Source of the DNA: Flavobacterium sp.
Lineage (GTDB): Bacteria; Bacteroidota; Bacteroidia; Flavobacteriales; Flavobacteriaceae
Assembly (NCBI RefSeq): GCF_004295795.1
Contig: NZ_SEBR01000010.1
Coordinates: forward strand, 90,720 to 154,719
DNA: 64,000 nt
Direction of reading: 5' to 3'
The position numbers and the translations under genes were made by a program. Positions 9,394-20,114 of the stretch are shown here, piece by piece (positions within the stretch are counted from its first letter, which is position 1; each line of letters begins with the position of its first letter). The notes under the pieces were generated by a model. That model worked only from the letters and a program-made list of their open reading frames with translations, made no database searches and was not told the DNA's origin.

Positions 9394-10853
9394 CGCAATT
9401 GAAGGATCTATTGTACAAAGTTTCGATTGAGGCCGTAAAGGGTTCGACCGATATCGCCGTGCGAAACATCGACTTCGACTCGCGCAAAATTGGAGAGGAA
9501 GATGTTTTCGTGGCCATCCGCGGAAGCGTTTCAAACGGCCATGACTTTATAGAAAAAGCGATCAATCAAGGCGCGACTGCCGTGGTTTGCGATACTTTTC
9601 CAGATGTGATCGTCACCGGAATCACCTATGTACAGGTAAAAGACACGAACAAGGCTTTGGCTTTCCTATCGGCGAATTTTTACGGAAATCCGTCACAAAA
9701 CCTGAAGCTCACGGGCATTACGGGAACGAACGGCAAAACCACGATCGCCTCGCTTTTGTACCAGCTTTTCAAAAAAGCGGGATACAAGACCGGACTGATT
9801 TCCACAGTGAAAATCATGGTCGACGAAATCGAGTACAAAGCTACTCATACAACTCCGGACTCGCTTACGATAAACAAATACCTGCGCGAAATGGTCGATG
9901 CGGGCGTCGATTTTTGCTTTATGGAAGTCTCGTCTCACGGCATTCACCAAAAGCGCACCGAAGGCTTGCAGTTCGCGGGCGGCGTATTCACGAATCTGTC
10001 TCACGACCACTTGGATTATCACGACACTTTTGGCGAATACCGCGACGTGAAGAAGTCGTTTTTCGACCATTTGCCGCGTCAGGCGTTCGCGCTCACGAAT
10101 CTGGACGACAAGAACGGACTTGTGATGTTGCAGAACACGATCGCCAAAAAGTTGACTTACGCGCTGAAATCTTATGCCGATTATCGCGCCCAAATTCTAG
10201 AAAACCAGCTCTCGGGCTTGCTTTTGAAGATCAATGACAACGAAGTTTGGGTGCGCCTTATCGGAACATTCAACGCTTACAATTTGCTGGCGATTTACGG
10301 AACTGCGGTGAATTTGGGATTGGACCAACTCGAGGTTTTGCGCTTGTTGTCAGAAGTGGAAAGCGTTTCAGGACGTTTCCAGTTTATCGTATCCGAAGGA
10401 CAAATCACGGCGATCGTCGATTATGCGCACACGCCGGATGCACTCGAAAACGTGCTCAAGACCATAAACGACATCCGAACCAAAAACGAACAATTGATCA
10501 CGGTGGTGGGCTGCGGCGGCGATCGCGACAAGACCAAACGTCCCGTCATGGCCGACATCGCGTCGATTTTGAGCGACAAGGTGATTTTGACATCAGACAA
10601 TCCGCGAAGCGAAGAACCGGAAGCCATCATTTCTGACATGGAAAAAGGCGTGCAACCGATCAACTATAAGAAAACGGTCGCGATCGTCGACAGAAAACAG
10701 GCGATCAAGACGGCTTGCCAATTGGCCGGGCCAAACGACATCATCCTGATCGCGGGAAAAGGACACGAAACCTATCAGGAAATCAAAGGCGTGCGCTACG
10801 ATTTCGACGATATGGCCATCGCGAAAGAATTGTTACAACAACTCAATAAATAA
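9390..10853 (+). CDS. murE: UDP-N-acetylmuramyl-tripeptide synthetase MurE
   Basis: Mur ligase GTNGKTT; DNPRSEEPEAI motif; cluster position. Confidence 0.94.
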   Translation: MTQLKDLLYKVSIEAVKGSTDIAVRNIDFDSRKIGEEDVFVAIRGSVSNGHDFIEKAINQGATAVVCDTFPDVIVTGITYVQVKDTNKALAFLSANFYGNPSQNLKLTGITGTNGKTTIASLLYQLFKKAGYKTGLISTVKIMVDEIEYKATHTTPDSLTINKYLREMVDAGVDFCFMEVSSHGIHQKRTEGLQFAGGVFTNLSHDHLDYHDTFGEYRDVKKSFFDHLPRQAFALTNLDDKNGLVMLQNTIAKKLTYALKSYADYRAQILENQLSGLLLKINDNEVWVRLIGTFNAYNLLAIYGTAVNLGLDQLEVLRLLSEVESVSGRFQFIVSEGQITAIVDYAHTPDALENVLKTINDIRTKNEQLITVVGCGGDRDKTKRPVMADIASILSDKVILTSDNPRSEEPEAIISDMEKGVQPINYKKTVAIVDRKQAIKTACQLAGPNDIILIAGKGHETYQEIKGVRYDFDDMAIAKELLQQLNK

Positions 10854-10856
10854 GCA

Positions 10857-12092
10857 ATGCTGTACTATTTGTTCGAATATCTAGATAAGTCGATGAACAT
10901 TCCGGGAACGGGCGTGTTCCAGTACATCACATTCCGATCGGGCTTGGCGGTTTTGCTTTCACTGTTGATTTCGATGATTTACGGAAAGAAGATCATCAAC
11001 TTTTTGAGAAACCAGCAAGTTGGGGAAACGGTTCGCGAACTCGGCCTCGAAGGTCAGACGCAAAAAGCCGGAACGCCTACAATGGGCGGACTTATCATCA
11101 TCATATCGACGTTGATTCCGGTGTTGTTGCTCGCCAAATTGAACAACATCTACATCATTTTGCTGATCGTCACGACGCTTTGGATGGGAACTATCGGATT
11201 CATAGACGATTACATCAAGATATTCAAGAAAGACAAAGCCGGACTCAAAGGTATTTTCAAGGTGATCGGACAAGTTGGTCTGGGATTGATCGTTGGCTGC
11301 ACTTTGTACTTCAACCCGCAAGTCACGGTTCGTACCGATACGCAATACACTAATATTTTTACGACCCAAAACCCGAATCAGACCGCGATTTATCCGGAGC
11401 CGGTCGAAGAAAAGTCGACTACGACCACCATCCCGTTTTTCAAGAACAACGAGCTCGATTATGCCGAAGCCTTGAGTTGGATGGGCGACGGCTACCAAAA
11501 CTGGGCGTGGCTGATCTTCATTCCGGTCGTGATTTTCATCATCACGGCGGTTTCGAATGGAGCGAACCTGACCGACGGAATCGACGGACTCGCGGCGGGA
11601 ACATCGGCGATTTCGGTACTCGCGCTCGGGATTTTCACTTTCGTCTCGGGTAACATCATTTTCTCGAACTATCTCAACATCATGTACATCCCGAATTCGG
11701 GTGAAATGACGGTCTATATCGCGGCTTTTGTGGGCTCGCTGATTGGTTTCCTTTGGTACAATTCATATCCGGCTGCGGTTTTCATGGGCGATACCGGAAG
11801 TTTGACGATTGGAGGAATCATCGCGGTTTTGGCAATCGCTGTGCGCAAGGAATTGATGATTCCGCTTTTGTGTGGGATTTTTCTCGTCGAAAACGCATCT
11901 GTGGTAATCCAGGTGAGCTATTTCAAATGGACGAAAAAGCGCTATGGCGAAGGCCGACGGATTTTCCTGATGTCGCCATTGCATCACCACTATCAGAAAA
12001 AAGGCTACCACGAGAGCAAGATCGTGACGCGCTTCTGGATCACGGGAATCTTGCTTGCCATTACGGCGATCGTAACGCTGAAATTAAGATAG
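10857..12092 (+). CDS. mraY: Phospho-MurNAc-pentapeptide transferase MraY
   Basis: [40 protein letters not shown] motifs. Confidence 0.96.
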   Translation: MLYYLFEYLDKSMNIPGTGVFQYITFRSGLAVLLSLLISMIYGKKIINFLRNQQVGETVRELGLEGQTQKAGTPTMGGLIIIISTLIPVLLLAKLNNIYIILLIVTTLWMGTIGFIDDYIKIFKKDKAGLKGIFKVIGQVGLGLIVGCTLYFNPQVTVRTDTQYTNIFTTQNPNQTAIYPEPVEEKSTTTTIPFFKNNELDYAEALSWMGDGYQNWAWLIFIPVVIFIITAVSNGANLTDGIDGLAAGTSAISVLALGIFTFVSGNIIFSNYLNIMYIPNSGEMTVYIAAFVGSLIGFLWYNSYPAAVFMGDTGSLTIGGIIAVLAIAVRKELMIPLLCGIFLVENASVVIQVSYFKWTKKRYGEGRRIFLMSPLHHHYQKKGYHESKIVTRFWITGILLAITAIVTLKLR

Positions 12093-12096
12093 TTCG

Positions 12097-13431
12097 ATGA
12101 AAAGACTCGTGATTTTAGGCGGAGGAGAAAGCGGCGTAGGAACGGCGATTCTCGGGAAGAAACAAGGTTATGAGGTCTTTTTGTCCGATTTCGGAAAGAT
12201 CCAGAACAATTACAAGGAAGTTCTTTTACTCAATGGAATAAAATTCGAAGACGGCGGACACACCGAGGAAAAAGTCCTGAACGCCGACGTCGTGATGAAA
12301 AGCCCGGGAATTCCGGACAAAGCCGACATCGTGAAGAAACTGTTGAAGAAAGACGTTCCGGTGATTTCGGAAATCGAGTTCGCCAACAAGTATGCCAAGG
12401 GAAAAACCATCGGGATAACCGGAAGCAACGGCAAGACGACCACGACGATGTTGACGCACTGGCTTTTGAAAAGCGGCGGACTGAACGTCGGGATCGGCGG
12501 AAACATAGGAAAGAGTTTCGCCTGGCAAGTGGCCGAGGACAACTTCGATTATTACGTACTCGAACTGTCAAGCTTCCAACTCGACGGAATCGTGAAATAT
12601 GCGCCTCACATCGCGGTCATCACAAATATTAGTCCCGATCATCTGGACCGATACGACTACAAATACGAAAAGTACATCGATGCCAAATTCCGCATCACGA
12701 TGAACCAGACAAAAGACGATTACCTGATTTATGACGCCGACGACGAAGCGATCGTAAACTGGCTCAAAAACAACAAGACAAAAGCACAATTGATTCCTTT
12801 CTCGATTACCCAAACTCTCGAAAAAGGCGCCTATCTAAACGAAAACAAAATGGAAATCAACATCAACGAAGAAGAATTCATCATCGAAACAGGAGAAATC
12901 TCTCTTGAAGGCAAGCACAATCTCAAGAATGCGATGGCGGCTGCTTCGGTGGCAAAGCTGATGCAGATCCGCAAGGCGACGATACGCGAAAGCCTCACTA
13001 ATTTCCAGGGCGTCGAACATCGTTTGGAAAAAGTCCTCAAAATCGGGAACGTACAATATATAAATGACTCGAAAGCCACGAACGTGAACGCCACGTTTTA
13101 TGCGCTCGACTCGATGACATCACAAACGGTTTGGATCGTTGGTGGCGTCGACAAAGGAAATGACTATTCGGAACTTATGCCATTGGTTCGCGAAAAAGTC
13201 AAAGCGATCGTTTGCCTGGGCGTCGATAACAAGAAAATTATCGATGCCTTCGGAAACGTGGTAGACATAATGGTAGAAGTCGACAATATGACCGAAGCGG
13301 TTCGCACCTCGTCACGTTTGGCCGAAAGAGGAGAAACGGTCCTGCTTTCGCCAGCCTGCGCGAGTTTCGACTTGTTCGAGAATTATGAGGACCGCGGGAA
13401 GCAGTTCAAGAATGCGGTTCAGAATCTTTGA
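12097..13431 (+). CDS. murD: UDP-MurNAc-L-alanine:D-glutamate ligase MurD
   Basis: GSNGKTTTT, ELSSFQLD, DSKATN, LSPACASFDLF. Confidence 0.95.
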   Translation: MKRLVILGGGESGVGTAILGKKQGYEVFLSDFGKIQNNYKEVLLLNGIKFEDGGHTEEKVLNADVVMKSPGIPDKADIVKKLLKKDVPVISEIEFANKYAKGKTIGITGSNGKTTTTMLTHWLLKSGGLNVGIGGNIGKSFAWQVAEDNFDYYVLELSSFQLDGIVKYAPHIAVITNISPDHLDRYDYKYEKYIDAKFRITMNQTKDDYLIYDADDEAIVNWLKNNKTKAQLIPFSITQTLEKGAYLNENKMEININEEEFIIETGEISLEGKHNLKNAMAAASVAKLMQIRKATIRESLTNFQGVEHRLEKVLKIGNVQYINDSKATNVNATFYALDSMTSQTVWIVGGVDKGNDYSELMPLVREKVKAIVCLGVDNKKIIDAFGNVVDIMVEVDNMTEAVRTSSRLAERGETVLLSPACASFDLFENYEDRGKQFKNAVQNL

Positions 13432-13435
13432 GAAA

Positions 13436-13627
13436 ATAGATAATAGACGGATAGATAATAGACGGATAGATAATAGACGGATAGATAATAGATAGTTCTG
13501 GTTCGAAAGGCAAATGTTGAATAACGAACAATAGAACAACGAATGTTGAACAGCGAATAACGAATGTTGAACAACGAATAACGAATGTTGAACAACGAAC
13601 AATAGAACAACGAATAACGAATGTTGA
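13436..13627. repeat. Minisatellites between murD and ftsW
   Basis: ~4x 15-bp AGATAATAGACGGAT followed by iterated GAACAACGAAT(AACGAAT)GTT units. Confidence 0.93.
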
Positions 13628-13628
13628 A

Positions 13629-14981
13629 GTGAAAGACCTGCTGTATAACCTAAAAGGAGACAAAGTCATCTGGGCGTTCATCGCCTTGCTGGCGTTGTTT
13701 TCGTTCATGCCTGTATTCAGCGCGAGCTCGAATTTGGCTTATATCGGTCAGAATTCGGGCAACACCGTGAGTTTTTTGGTAAAACACGCCTTGCACATCA
13801 CGATCGGTTTCCTCATGATTTATTGGGTTCACAAAGTACCCTATCACTATTTCAAGGGAATTTCGATGATCGCCATGCCAATCGTTTGGGCTTTGTTGCT
13901 TTACACGCTGGTCAAAGGGACGGTAATCGCTGGAGCAAATGCCGCGCGTTGGATCCAAATCCCGTTCATTGGAATCGGATTCCAGACCTCGACACTGGCG
14001 CAATTGGCCATGATGGTTTTCGTGGCGCGTTACCTGTCGAAAAAACGCGAGACGCCTATCACGTTCAAGCAATCGCTATACGAATTGTGGTTGCCGGTTT
14101 TCATTACCATCGGATTGATCTTGCCAGCCAACTTTTCGACGGCGGCCTTGATGTTCGCAATGGTGATTATGTTGGTTTTTATCGGACAGTATCCATTGCG
14201 TTACATTGGCATAATCATCGGAGCCGGCGTTGGCGCACTCGTCATGTTCGTGGCCATGGCGCACGCGTTTCCGGAAGCCAAGTTCTTCAACCGCGTGCAT
14301 ACTTGGGAAAACCGAATCTCGAGTTTTGGCGAAAGAACCGAAAATCGCGACACATCAGACGAACATTACCAAACAGATCTGGCCAAAACGGCAATCGCAA
14401 CCGGCGGTCCATATGGACTCGGACCCGGAAAAAGCGTCCAAAAGAACTTTTTGCCACAATCGTCTTCAGATTTCATCTACGCGATCATCGTCGAAGAATG
14501 GGGATTGATCGGTGGCGTAGGAGTAATGGTCATGTATTTGCTGTTGTTCTTCCGATTCATCGTCGCGGCCCACAAAGCGCCGTCGGTTTTTGGCAAACTC
14601 GTGGTCGTGGGATTGGGTTTCCCGATCGTTTTCCAAGCGATGATCAACATGGCCGTTGCGGTGAATCTGCTTCCGGTCACGGGGCAAACGCTTCCGCTGA
14701 TCTCGTCCGGAGGTTCGTCGATCTGGATGACTTGCATCGCACTTGGAATCATCATCGGCGTGACCAAAAAAGAAGAGGAAATCGCTCAGGAAGTTTCCGA
14801 TAAGGAAAAACGCGAAGAAGCTTTGAGAAGATTGATAGACCAACAGATAGCGCGAGAGGACGAAGCCGAGAAAATGATGAAGGAACGCGCGCTGGCCTTG
14901 GCCGACGGAATCGATTTTTCGATAGAAGACGCGACGACGCCTGCCGGAAATCCTATGGATGCCGTTCGCGGGAAAATTTGA
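13629..14981 (+). CDS. ftsW: FtsW/RodA/SpoVE family lipid II polymerase FtsW
   Basis: Multi-TM; GGPYGLGPGKS, LPLISSGGSS; GTG start right after the minisatellite. Confidence 0.92.
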   Translation: MKDLLYNLKGDKVIWAFIALLALFSFMPVFSASSNLAYIGQNSGNTVSFLVKHALHITIGFLMIYWVHKVPYHYFKGISMIAMPIVWALLLYTLVKGTVIAGANAARWIQIPFIGIGFQTSTLAQLAMMVFVARYLSKKRETPITFKQSLYELWLPVFITIGLILPANFSTAALMFAMVIMLVFIGQYPLRYIGIIIGAGVGALVMFVAMAHAFPEAKFFNRVHTWENRISSFGERTENRDTSDEHYQTDLAKTAIATGGPYGLGPGKSVQKNFLPQSSSDFIYAIIVEEWGLIGGVGVMVMYLLLFFRFIVAAHKAPSVFGKLVVVGLGFPIVFQAMINMAVAVNLLPVTGQTLPLISSGGSSIWMTCIALGIIIGVTKKEEEIAQEVSDKEKREEALRRLIDQQIAREDEAEKMMKERALALADGIDFSIEDATTPAGNPMDAVRGKI

Positions 14982-15033
14982 GAACTGAAAGTAGTTGCAC
15001 GACGAAATGTTGAAAACCGGATTGTCGAACAAT

Positions 15034-15077
15034 GAATAACGAATAACGAATAACGAATAACGAATAACGAATAACGA
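15034..15077. repeat. Short tandem repeat (GAATAAC)n between ftsW and murG
   Basis: About six tandem copies of the 7-mer GAATAAC. Confidence 0.95.
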
Positions 15078-15082
15078 AGTTT

Positions 15083-16183
15083 TTGGCATTGACAAAACCA
15101 AGATTCATATTGAGCGGAGGCGGAACCGGAGGTCATATCTATCCGGCCATCGCCATTGCGAACGAACTCAAAGCCCGTTTCCCCGAAGCGGAATTTTTGT
15201 TCGTCGGCGCTCAGGACAAAATGGAAATGCAGAAAGTGCCTCAGGCCGGATACAAAATCAAAGGTTTATGGATCGCGGGTTTGCAGCGAAAGCTCACGCT
15301 CGACAACACGATGTTTCCGGTGAAATTGATCTCGAGTTTGTTGCGCGCGCGTTCGATAGTTCGCGATTTCAAGCCGGACGTAGCCATCGGGACAGGCGGT
15401 TTCGCGAGCGGTCCGCTTTTGCAGGTTGCAGGTTTGGCTGGCATTCCGACTGTGGTTCAGGAACAGAATTCCTATCCCGGAATCACCAACAAGATGCTTT
15501 CACGTAAAGCGCGGAAAATCTGCACGGCCTACGAAGGTCTTGAAAGGTTTTTTCCAAAAGAAAAAATAGTGTTGACGGGAAATCCGGTGCGTCAGGATCT
15601 GATCGACCTGAAAGGCAAGAAGAAAGAAGCGAGAGAGTATTTCCAACTCGATCCCGACAAGAAAACGGTTTTGGTTTTGGGCGGAAGTCTCGGTGCGCGT
15701 CGCATCAACCAACTCATCGCCAAGGAACTTTTGAACTTTTCGGCTCAAAACGTCCAGATAATCTGGCAATGCGGAAAGCTGTATTTCGACGAATACAAAC
15801 ATTTTTCAGAGAAAGAAGGCGTTCAGGTTTTGTCATTCATCGATCGCATGGATTTGGTTTACGCTGCCGCGGATATCGTGATCTCGAGAGCCGGAGCGTC
15901 GTCGGTTTCAGAACTTTGTCTCGTCGGGAAGCCCGTGATTTTCATTCCGTCACCGAATGTGGCCGAAGATCACCAAACGAAAAACGCAAAGGCGATCGTA
16001 GACAAAGATGGCGCGATCTTGATGAAAGAATCTGAGCTCGATACGAAGTTCGAGAAGACGTTCAACAATTTGCTGTCCGATGAAAATCTGCAGCAGAAAT
16101 TGGGCGACAACATCGGAAAGTTGGCCAAGGAAAATGCCACGAGAGATATTGTGGAGGAAATTGTCAAGCTGATTGGGAAATAA
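15083..16183 (+). CDS. murG: MurG UDP-GlcNAc transferase
   Basis: [41 protein letters not shown] start. Confidence 0.95.
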   Translation: MALTKPRFILSGGGTGGHIYPAIAIANELKARFPEAEFLFVGAQDKMEMQKVPQAGYKIKGLWIAGLQRKLTLDNTMFPVKLISSLLRARSIVRDFKPDVAIGTGGFASGPLLQVAGLAGIPTVVQEQNSYPGITNKMLSRKARKICTAYEGLERFFPKEKIVLTGNPVRQDLIDLKGKKKEAREYFQLDPDKKTVLVLGGSLGARRINQLIAKELLNFSAQNVQIIWQCGKLYFDEYKHFSEKEGVQVLSFIDRMDLVYAAADIVISRAGASSVSELCLVGKPVIFIPSPNVAEDHQTKNAKAIVDKDGAILMKESELDTKFEKTFNNLLSDENLQQKLGDNIGKLAKENATRDIVEEIVKLIGK

Positions 16184-16204
16184 GCTTCCGACAGGATGCG
16201 ATGG

Positions 16205-16345
16205 TGCGATTTAACAGTTTTTACAGATTTTCTGTAACTGGGTGATCGAATTTTTTTGGAGGGATAAACATTTGGCCCCTTCCCTGTGCGAAGATCGCAT
16301 TTCCCGCCCACGGTTGTTTACAGGAAATCTGTAAAAAATGTTAAA
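16205..16345. repeat. MITE-like intergenic element (diverged copy)
   Basis: TTTAACAGTTTTTACAGATTTTCTGTAA ... TTTACAGGAAATCTGTAAAAAATGTTAAAA inverted ends; same architecture as 37.6-37.9 kb copies. Confidence 0.8.
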
Positions 16346-16383
16346 AAAGTAAAGTCTGAGACTGAGTTATAAAGCAACAAAAA

Positions 16384-17724
16384 GTGAATCTGAACCAAAT
16401 ACATAATGTCTATTTCATCGGTATCGGCGGTATCGGGATGAGCGCTTTGGCACGCTATTTCAAATACGCGGGCAAAAACGTCATCGGATACGACAAAACC
16501 GCGACCGAACTGACTTTTGTATTGCAGCAAAAAGGCATCGAGGTTCACTACGAAGACGATTTGCAGTTCATTCCGGAATCGTTCACGAAAGAAAATACGC
16601 TTGTCGTAGTGACGCCGGCCGTTCCCAAAAATCACAAAGAGTGGAATTACTTTTTGGACAACGGTTTCACGGTCAAGAAACGCGCGGAAGTTCTTGGAAT
16701 AATCACCAAAGACACATTTTGTTTCGCCGTTGCCGGAACACACGGAAAGACCACGACATCGAGCATTCTGGGACACGTTTTGTTCGAAGCCGGGGTCGAT
16801 ATGACAGCTTTCCTTGGCGGAATCGTCGAGAATTATGATTCGAACCTTATCGGAAACGGTACGAAAGTCACCGTGGTCGAAGCCGATGAATTCGATAGGT
16901 CGTTTTTGCATCTGCATCCGAACATCGCTTGCGTGACTTCCATGGATGCTGACCATTTGGACATTTACGGAGATTCAGCCTCGATCGAAGCGTCTTTCCG
17001 CGAATTCGCCGACAAGGTCGATGACAAGGGAATGATTTTCGTGGCCGATGGTCTTCCGCTTGACGGAAAAACGGTCGCGGTAAACAAAGAAGCCGATTTC
17101 AAGGCATTCAATATCAGGATTGTCGAAGGCGAATATCTTTTCGACGTCCAAACGCCAGACGAAATCATTCCGGATTTGCGTTTTTCGCTTCCGGGTTGGC
17201 ACAATCTGAGCAACGCAGTCATGGCTTTGGCGATGGCGCGCACATTTGGGATTTCGGCCGAAAAGATTCGCAACGGACTGATTTCGTTCAAAGGGATAAA
17301 ACGTCGTTTCTCGTACCAATTAAAGTCGGATAAATGCGTTTACATTGATGATTACGCGCACCATCCGACAGAAATCAACGCCGTGCACCAAGCCGTTCGC
17401 GAATTGTATCCGGGCAAGAAAGTGGTGGCGATTTTCCAGCCGCATCTCTTTAGCCGAACCAAGGATTTCGTCGATGGTTTTGCCGAAAGTCTTTCCAAAT
17501 TCGATGAAATTCTGTTGCTGGATATCTATCCGGCGAGAGAACTTCCGATGGAAGGCGTGACGAGCGAATGGCTGCTCTCAAAAATCGAGAATCCGAATAA
17601 AAAATTGGTGTCGAAAACCGGACTTATCCACGAAATTCTTGCGGCTGGCGCAGATGTGATCGTGACGATAGGCGCAGGCGACATTGGGGAATTGGTTCCC
17701 GAAATAAAAAAGGCATTGTCATGA
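16384..17724 (+). CDS. murC: UDP-N-acetylmuramate-L-alanine ligase MurC
   Basis: FIGIGGIGMSALA, GTHGKTTTSS, DDYAHHPTEI; GTG start. Confidence 0.95.
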   Translation: MNLNQIHNVYFIGIGGIGMSALARYFKYAGKNVIGYDKTATELTFVLQQKGIEVHYEDDLQFIPESFTKENTLVVVTPAVPKNHKEWNYFLDNGFTVKKRAEVLGIITKDTFCFAVAGTHGKTTTSSILGHVLFEAGVDMTAFLGGIVENYDSNLIGNGTKVTVVEADEFDRSFLHLHPNIACVTSMDADHLDIYGDSASIEASFREFADKVDDKGMIFVADGLPLDGKTVAVNKEADFKAFNIRIVEGEYLFDVQTPDEIIPDLRFSLPGWHNLSNAVMALAMARTFGISAEKIRNGLISFKGIKRRFSYQLKSDKCVYIDDYAHHPTEINAVHQAVRELYPGKKVVAIFQPHLFSRTKDFVDGFAESLSKFDEILLLDIYPARELPMEGVTSEWLLSKIENPNKKLVSKTGLIHEILAAGADVIVTIGAGDIGELVPEIKKALS

Positions 17725-18440
17725 AGCGTTTCAACTGGGAAAATATCCGTTTGCTGCTGATTATCATTGGGATAGGTTTTTTGTACGCGTTTAGTGCAAA
17801 CCGCAATGAACATAGGGCTTTGGCAAAATCCGAAGTAAAATTCGATCGCATCGACGACCTGTTTCTGTCGGCCGAAGCGGTTAATAAATTGTTAATAGAA
17901 AAAAATAGGGCTTCCGAAACCGTTGCGAAAGAAAATCTAGATTTGAATAAGTTGGAAAATACCGTCAATGCTCACGAAATGGTCGAAAGGTCAGAAGTTT
18001 ACGTGGGAGTCGACGGTGTACTGAAAGCTAAAGTGATACAGAAAACTCCCGTTGTGAGAGTGTTCGACGAATCCGGTTCTTTCTATATTGATCAACAAGG
18101 GAAAAAGATGCCACTATCGACGCTCTACACTGCAAGAGTGCCGTTGGTTACAGGCAAAGTGGATGCGAACAACTCGGAACTCATGAAAGTATTCCGTGCG
18201 ATTTTCGAAGATGACTTCTTGAAAAAGAACATCATCGGGATCAAGGTATTGCCAAACGGCGCTTTGGTGATGGAGAATAGGAATTTCGGATATGAAATCG
18301 ATTTCGGAAAACCCGTCAACATAGAAAGGAAGTTCAGGAATTACAAGGCGTTTTATCAAAAAGCCGAGCAAGACAGTACGATTAACAACTATAAGAGCAT
18401 CAATCTGAGATTCACGCAACAGGTGGTTTGCTCCAAATAA
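17721..18440 (+). CDS. ftsQ: Cell division protein FtsQ
   Basis: N-terminal TM, POTRA-like region, between murC and ftsA. Confidence 0.85.
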   Translation: MKRFNWENIRLLLIIIGIGFLYAFSANRNEHRALAKSEVKFDRIDDLFLSAEAVNKLLIEKNRASETVAKENLDLNKLENTVNAHEMVERSEVYVGVDGVLKAKVIQKTPVVRVFDESGSFYIDQQGKKMPLSTLYTARVPLVTGKVDANNSELMKVFRAIFEDDFLKKNIIGIKVLPNGALVMENRNFGYEIDFGKPVNIERKFRNYKAFYQKAEQDSTINNYKSINLRFTQQVVCSK

Positions 18441-18447
18441 TTCGGAT

Positions 18448-19902
18448 ATGGAAAAAGAGAACATTGCAGTAGGTTTGGACATCGGGACGACAAAAATCGT
18501 CGCCATGATCGGCAAGAAAAACGAGTACGGAAAGCTCGAGATCCTCGGAATGGGAAAATCCAAAAGCCTTGGTGTGGCGCGTGGCGTGGTGAACAACATC
18601 ACCCAGACGATCCAATCGATCCAGCAAGCGATCATGGAAGCCGAGGCCAATTCGGGTTACAAAATCAAAGACGTTGTCGTGGGAATCGCGGGTCAGCACA
18701 TCCGCAGCATCCAACATACTGATTATGTGTCAAGGAGCAATCCTGACGAGGTAATCGGCGACAAAGACATACAATTGCTCATCGATCAGGTGAACAAGCT
18801 GGCGATGCTTCCGGGTGAGGAAATCATCCACGTATTGCCGCAGGAATTCAAGATCGACGGACAAAACGAAATAAAAGAGCCGATCGGAATGTACGGCGGA
18901 AGACTCGAGTCGAGCTTTCACGTGGTCGTCGGTCAGGCTTCTTCCATCAGAAATGTGGGCCGATGCGTGCAAAGTTCCGGAATCGAGCTTTCGGGCTTGA
19001 CGCTTGAGCCGCTTGCTTCATCGGATGCAGTTTTGAGCCAGGAAGAGAAAGAAGCGGGCGTTGCGCTCATCGACATAGGTGGCGGAACGACCGATTTGGC
19101 GATTTTCAAAGATGGCATCATCCGTCACACGGCAGTCATTCCATTTGGGGGAAATGTGATTACCGAAGACATCAAGGAAGGTTGCTCGATCATCGAAAAA
19201 CAAGCCGAGTTGCTGAAAGTGAAATTCGGATCGGCTTGGCCGGGCGAGAACAAAGACAACGAGATCGTTTCGATTCCGGGTCTTCGCGGACGTGAGCCGA
19301 AAGAAATCTCGCTCAAGAATCTGTCGAAAATCATTCACGCGAGAGTTGTGGAGATCATCGAGCAGGTTTTCGCCGAAATCAAAGCTTACGGACACGAAGA
19401 TCCTCGCAAGAAATTGATTGCGGGAATCGTGCTTACGGGCGGCGGATCGCAATTGAAACACATCAAGCAATTGGTGGAATACATTACGGGAATGGACACT
19501 CGCATCGGGTATCCGAACGAGCATTTGGCCGGGAATTCGAACGAGGACATGTCGTCGCCAATGTACGCGACAGCCGTCGGACTCGTGATGAACAGCGTGA
19601 ACAACAAAACCCAGAGTGCCGTGAAAGTGCACATTGAGCAAGTCGTTCAGCCGATTTTCAGACAACAGCCGGCGCAACAGCACAATCCGTTCCAATACAC
19701 GCAACCGATGCAGACGCAAGCTCAGGAACAAGCGGTTTTCGCGCAACCCGAGACAATCAAAGAGGAAAGAATCCTCGAAAGAGTGGAAGTCGTCGACGTC
19801 GAGGTGAGAAAAGAGCCGCAAACGACAGAAGGAAAAATTCGTCGTTCGTTCTTCGACAAGTATGTCGAAAAGATCAAGGAATTCCTTGACAACGCGGAGT
19901 AG
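18448..19902 (+). CDS. ftsA: Cell division protein FtsA
   Basis: VGLDIGTTKIVAMIG, DIGGGTTDLAIF. Confidence 0.95.
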   Translation: MEKENIAVGLDIGTTKIVAMIGKKNEYGKLEILGMGKSKSLGVARGVVNNITQTIQSIQQAIMEAEANSGYKIKDVVVGIAGQHIRSIQHTDYVSRSNPDEVIGDKDIQLLIDQVNKLAMLPGEEIIHVLPQEFKIDGQNEIKEPIGMYGGRLESSFHVVVGQASSIRNVGRCVQSSGIELSGLTLEPLASSDAVLSQEEKEAGVALIDIGGGTTDLAIFKDGIIRHTAVIPFGGNVITEDIKEGCSIIEKQAELLKVKFGSAWPGENKDNEIVSIPGLRGREPKEISLKNLSKIIHARVVEIIEQVFAEIKAYGHEDPRKKLIAGIVLTGGGSQLKHIKQLVEYITGMDTRIGYPNEHLAGNSNEDMSSPMYATAVGLVMNSVNNKTQSAVKVHIEQVVQPIFRQQPAQQHNPFQYTQPMQTQAQEQAVFAQPETIKEERILERVEVVDVEVRKEPQTTEGKIRRSFFDKYVEKIKEFLDNAE

Positions 19903-19904
19903 TT

Positions 19905-20040
19905 CAGGAGCAGAAGGCAGTTGCAGAAGCAGAAGGCAGGAGCAGTTGCAGAAGACAGTAGCAGGAGCAGTTGCAGAAGACAGCAGCAGGAGCAGTTGCA
20001 GAAGCAGTTGCAGAAGCAGAAAGCAGTAGCAGAACGCAGA
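19905..20040. repeat. GCAGAAGCAGTT-type minisatellite between ftsA and ftsZ
   Basis: Iterated (GGAGCAGTTGCAGAAGACAGYAGCA) / GCAGTTGCAGAA units. Confidence 0.93.
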
Positions 20041-20114
20041 AACTACGACGGGAGCAGAATGCAAGGCGTAAAAAAACAAAACAAAGACAAAGCAAGAATT
20101 TAATACCAGAACGT

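Noticed and set aside
9390-12092. Missing murF in the dcw cluster as an anomaly
   Set aside because: As I recall, murF is encoded outside this cluster (near gldJ) in Flavobacterium, so its absence here is expected.
13312-13708. Minus-strand ORFs rich in [13 protein letters not shown]-type repeats (also at 14466-15136)
   Set aside because: They are reverse readings of GAATAAC/GAATGTTGAAC minisatellites, not proteins.
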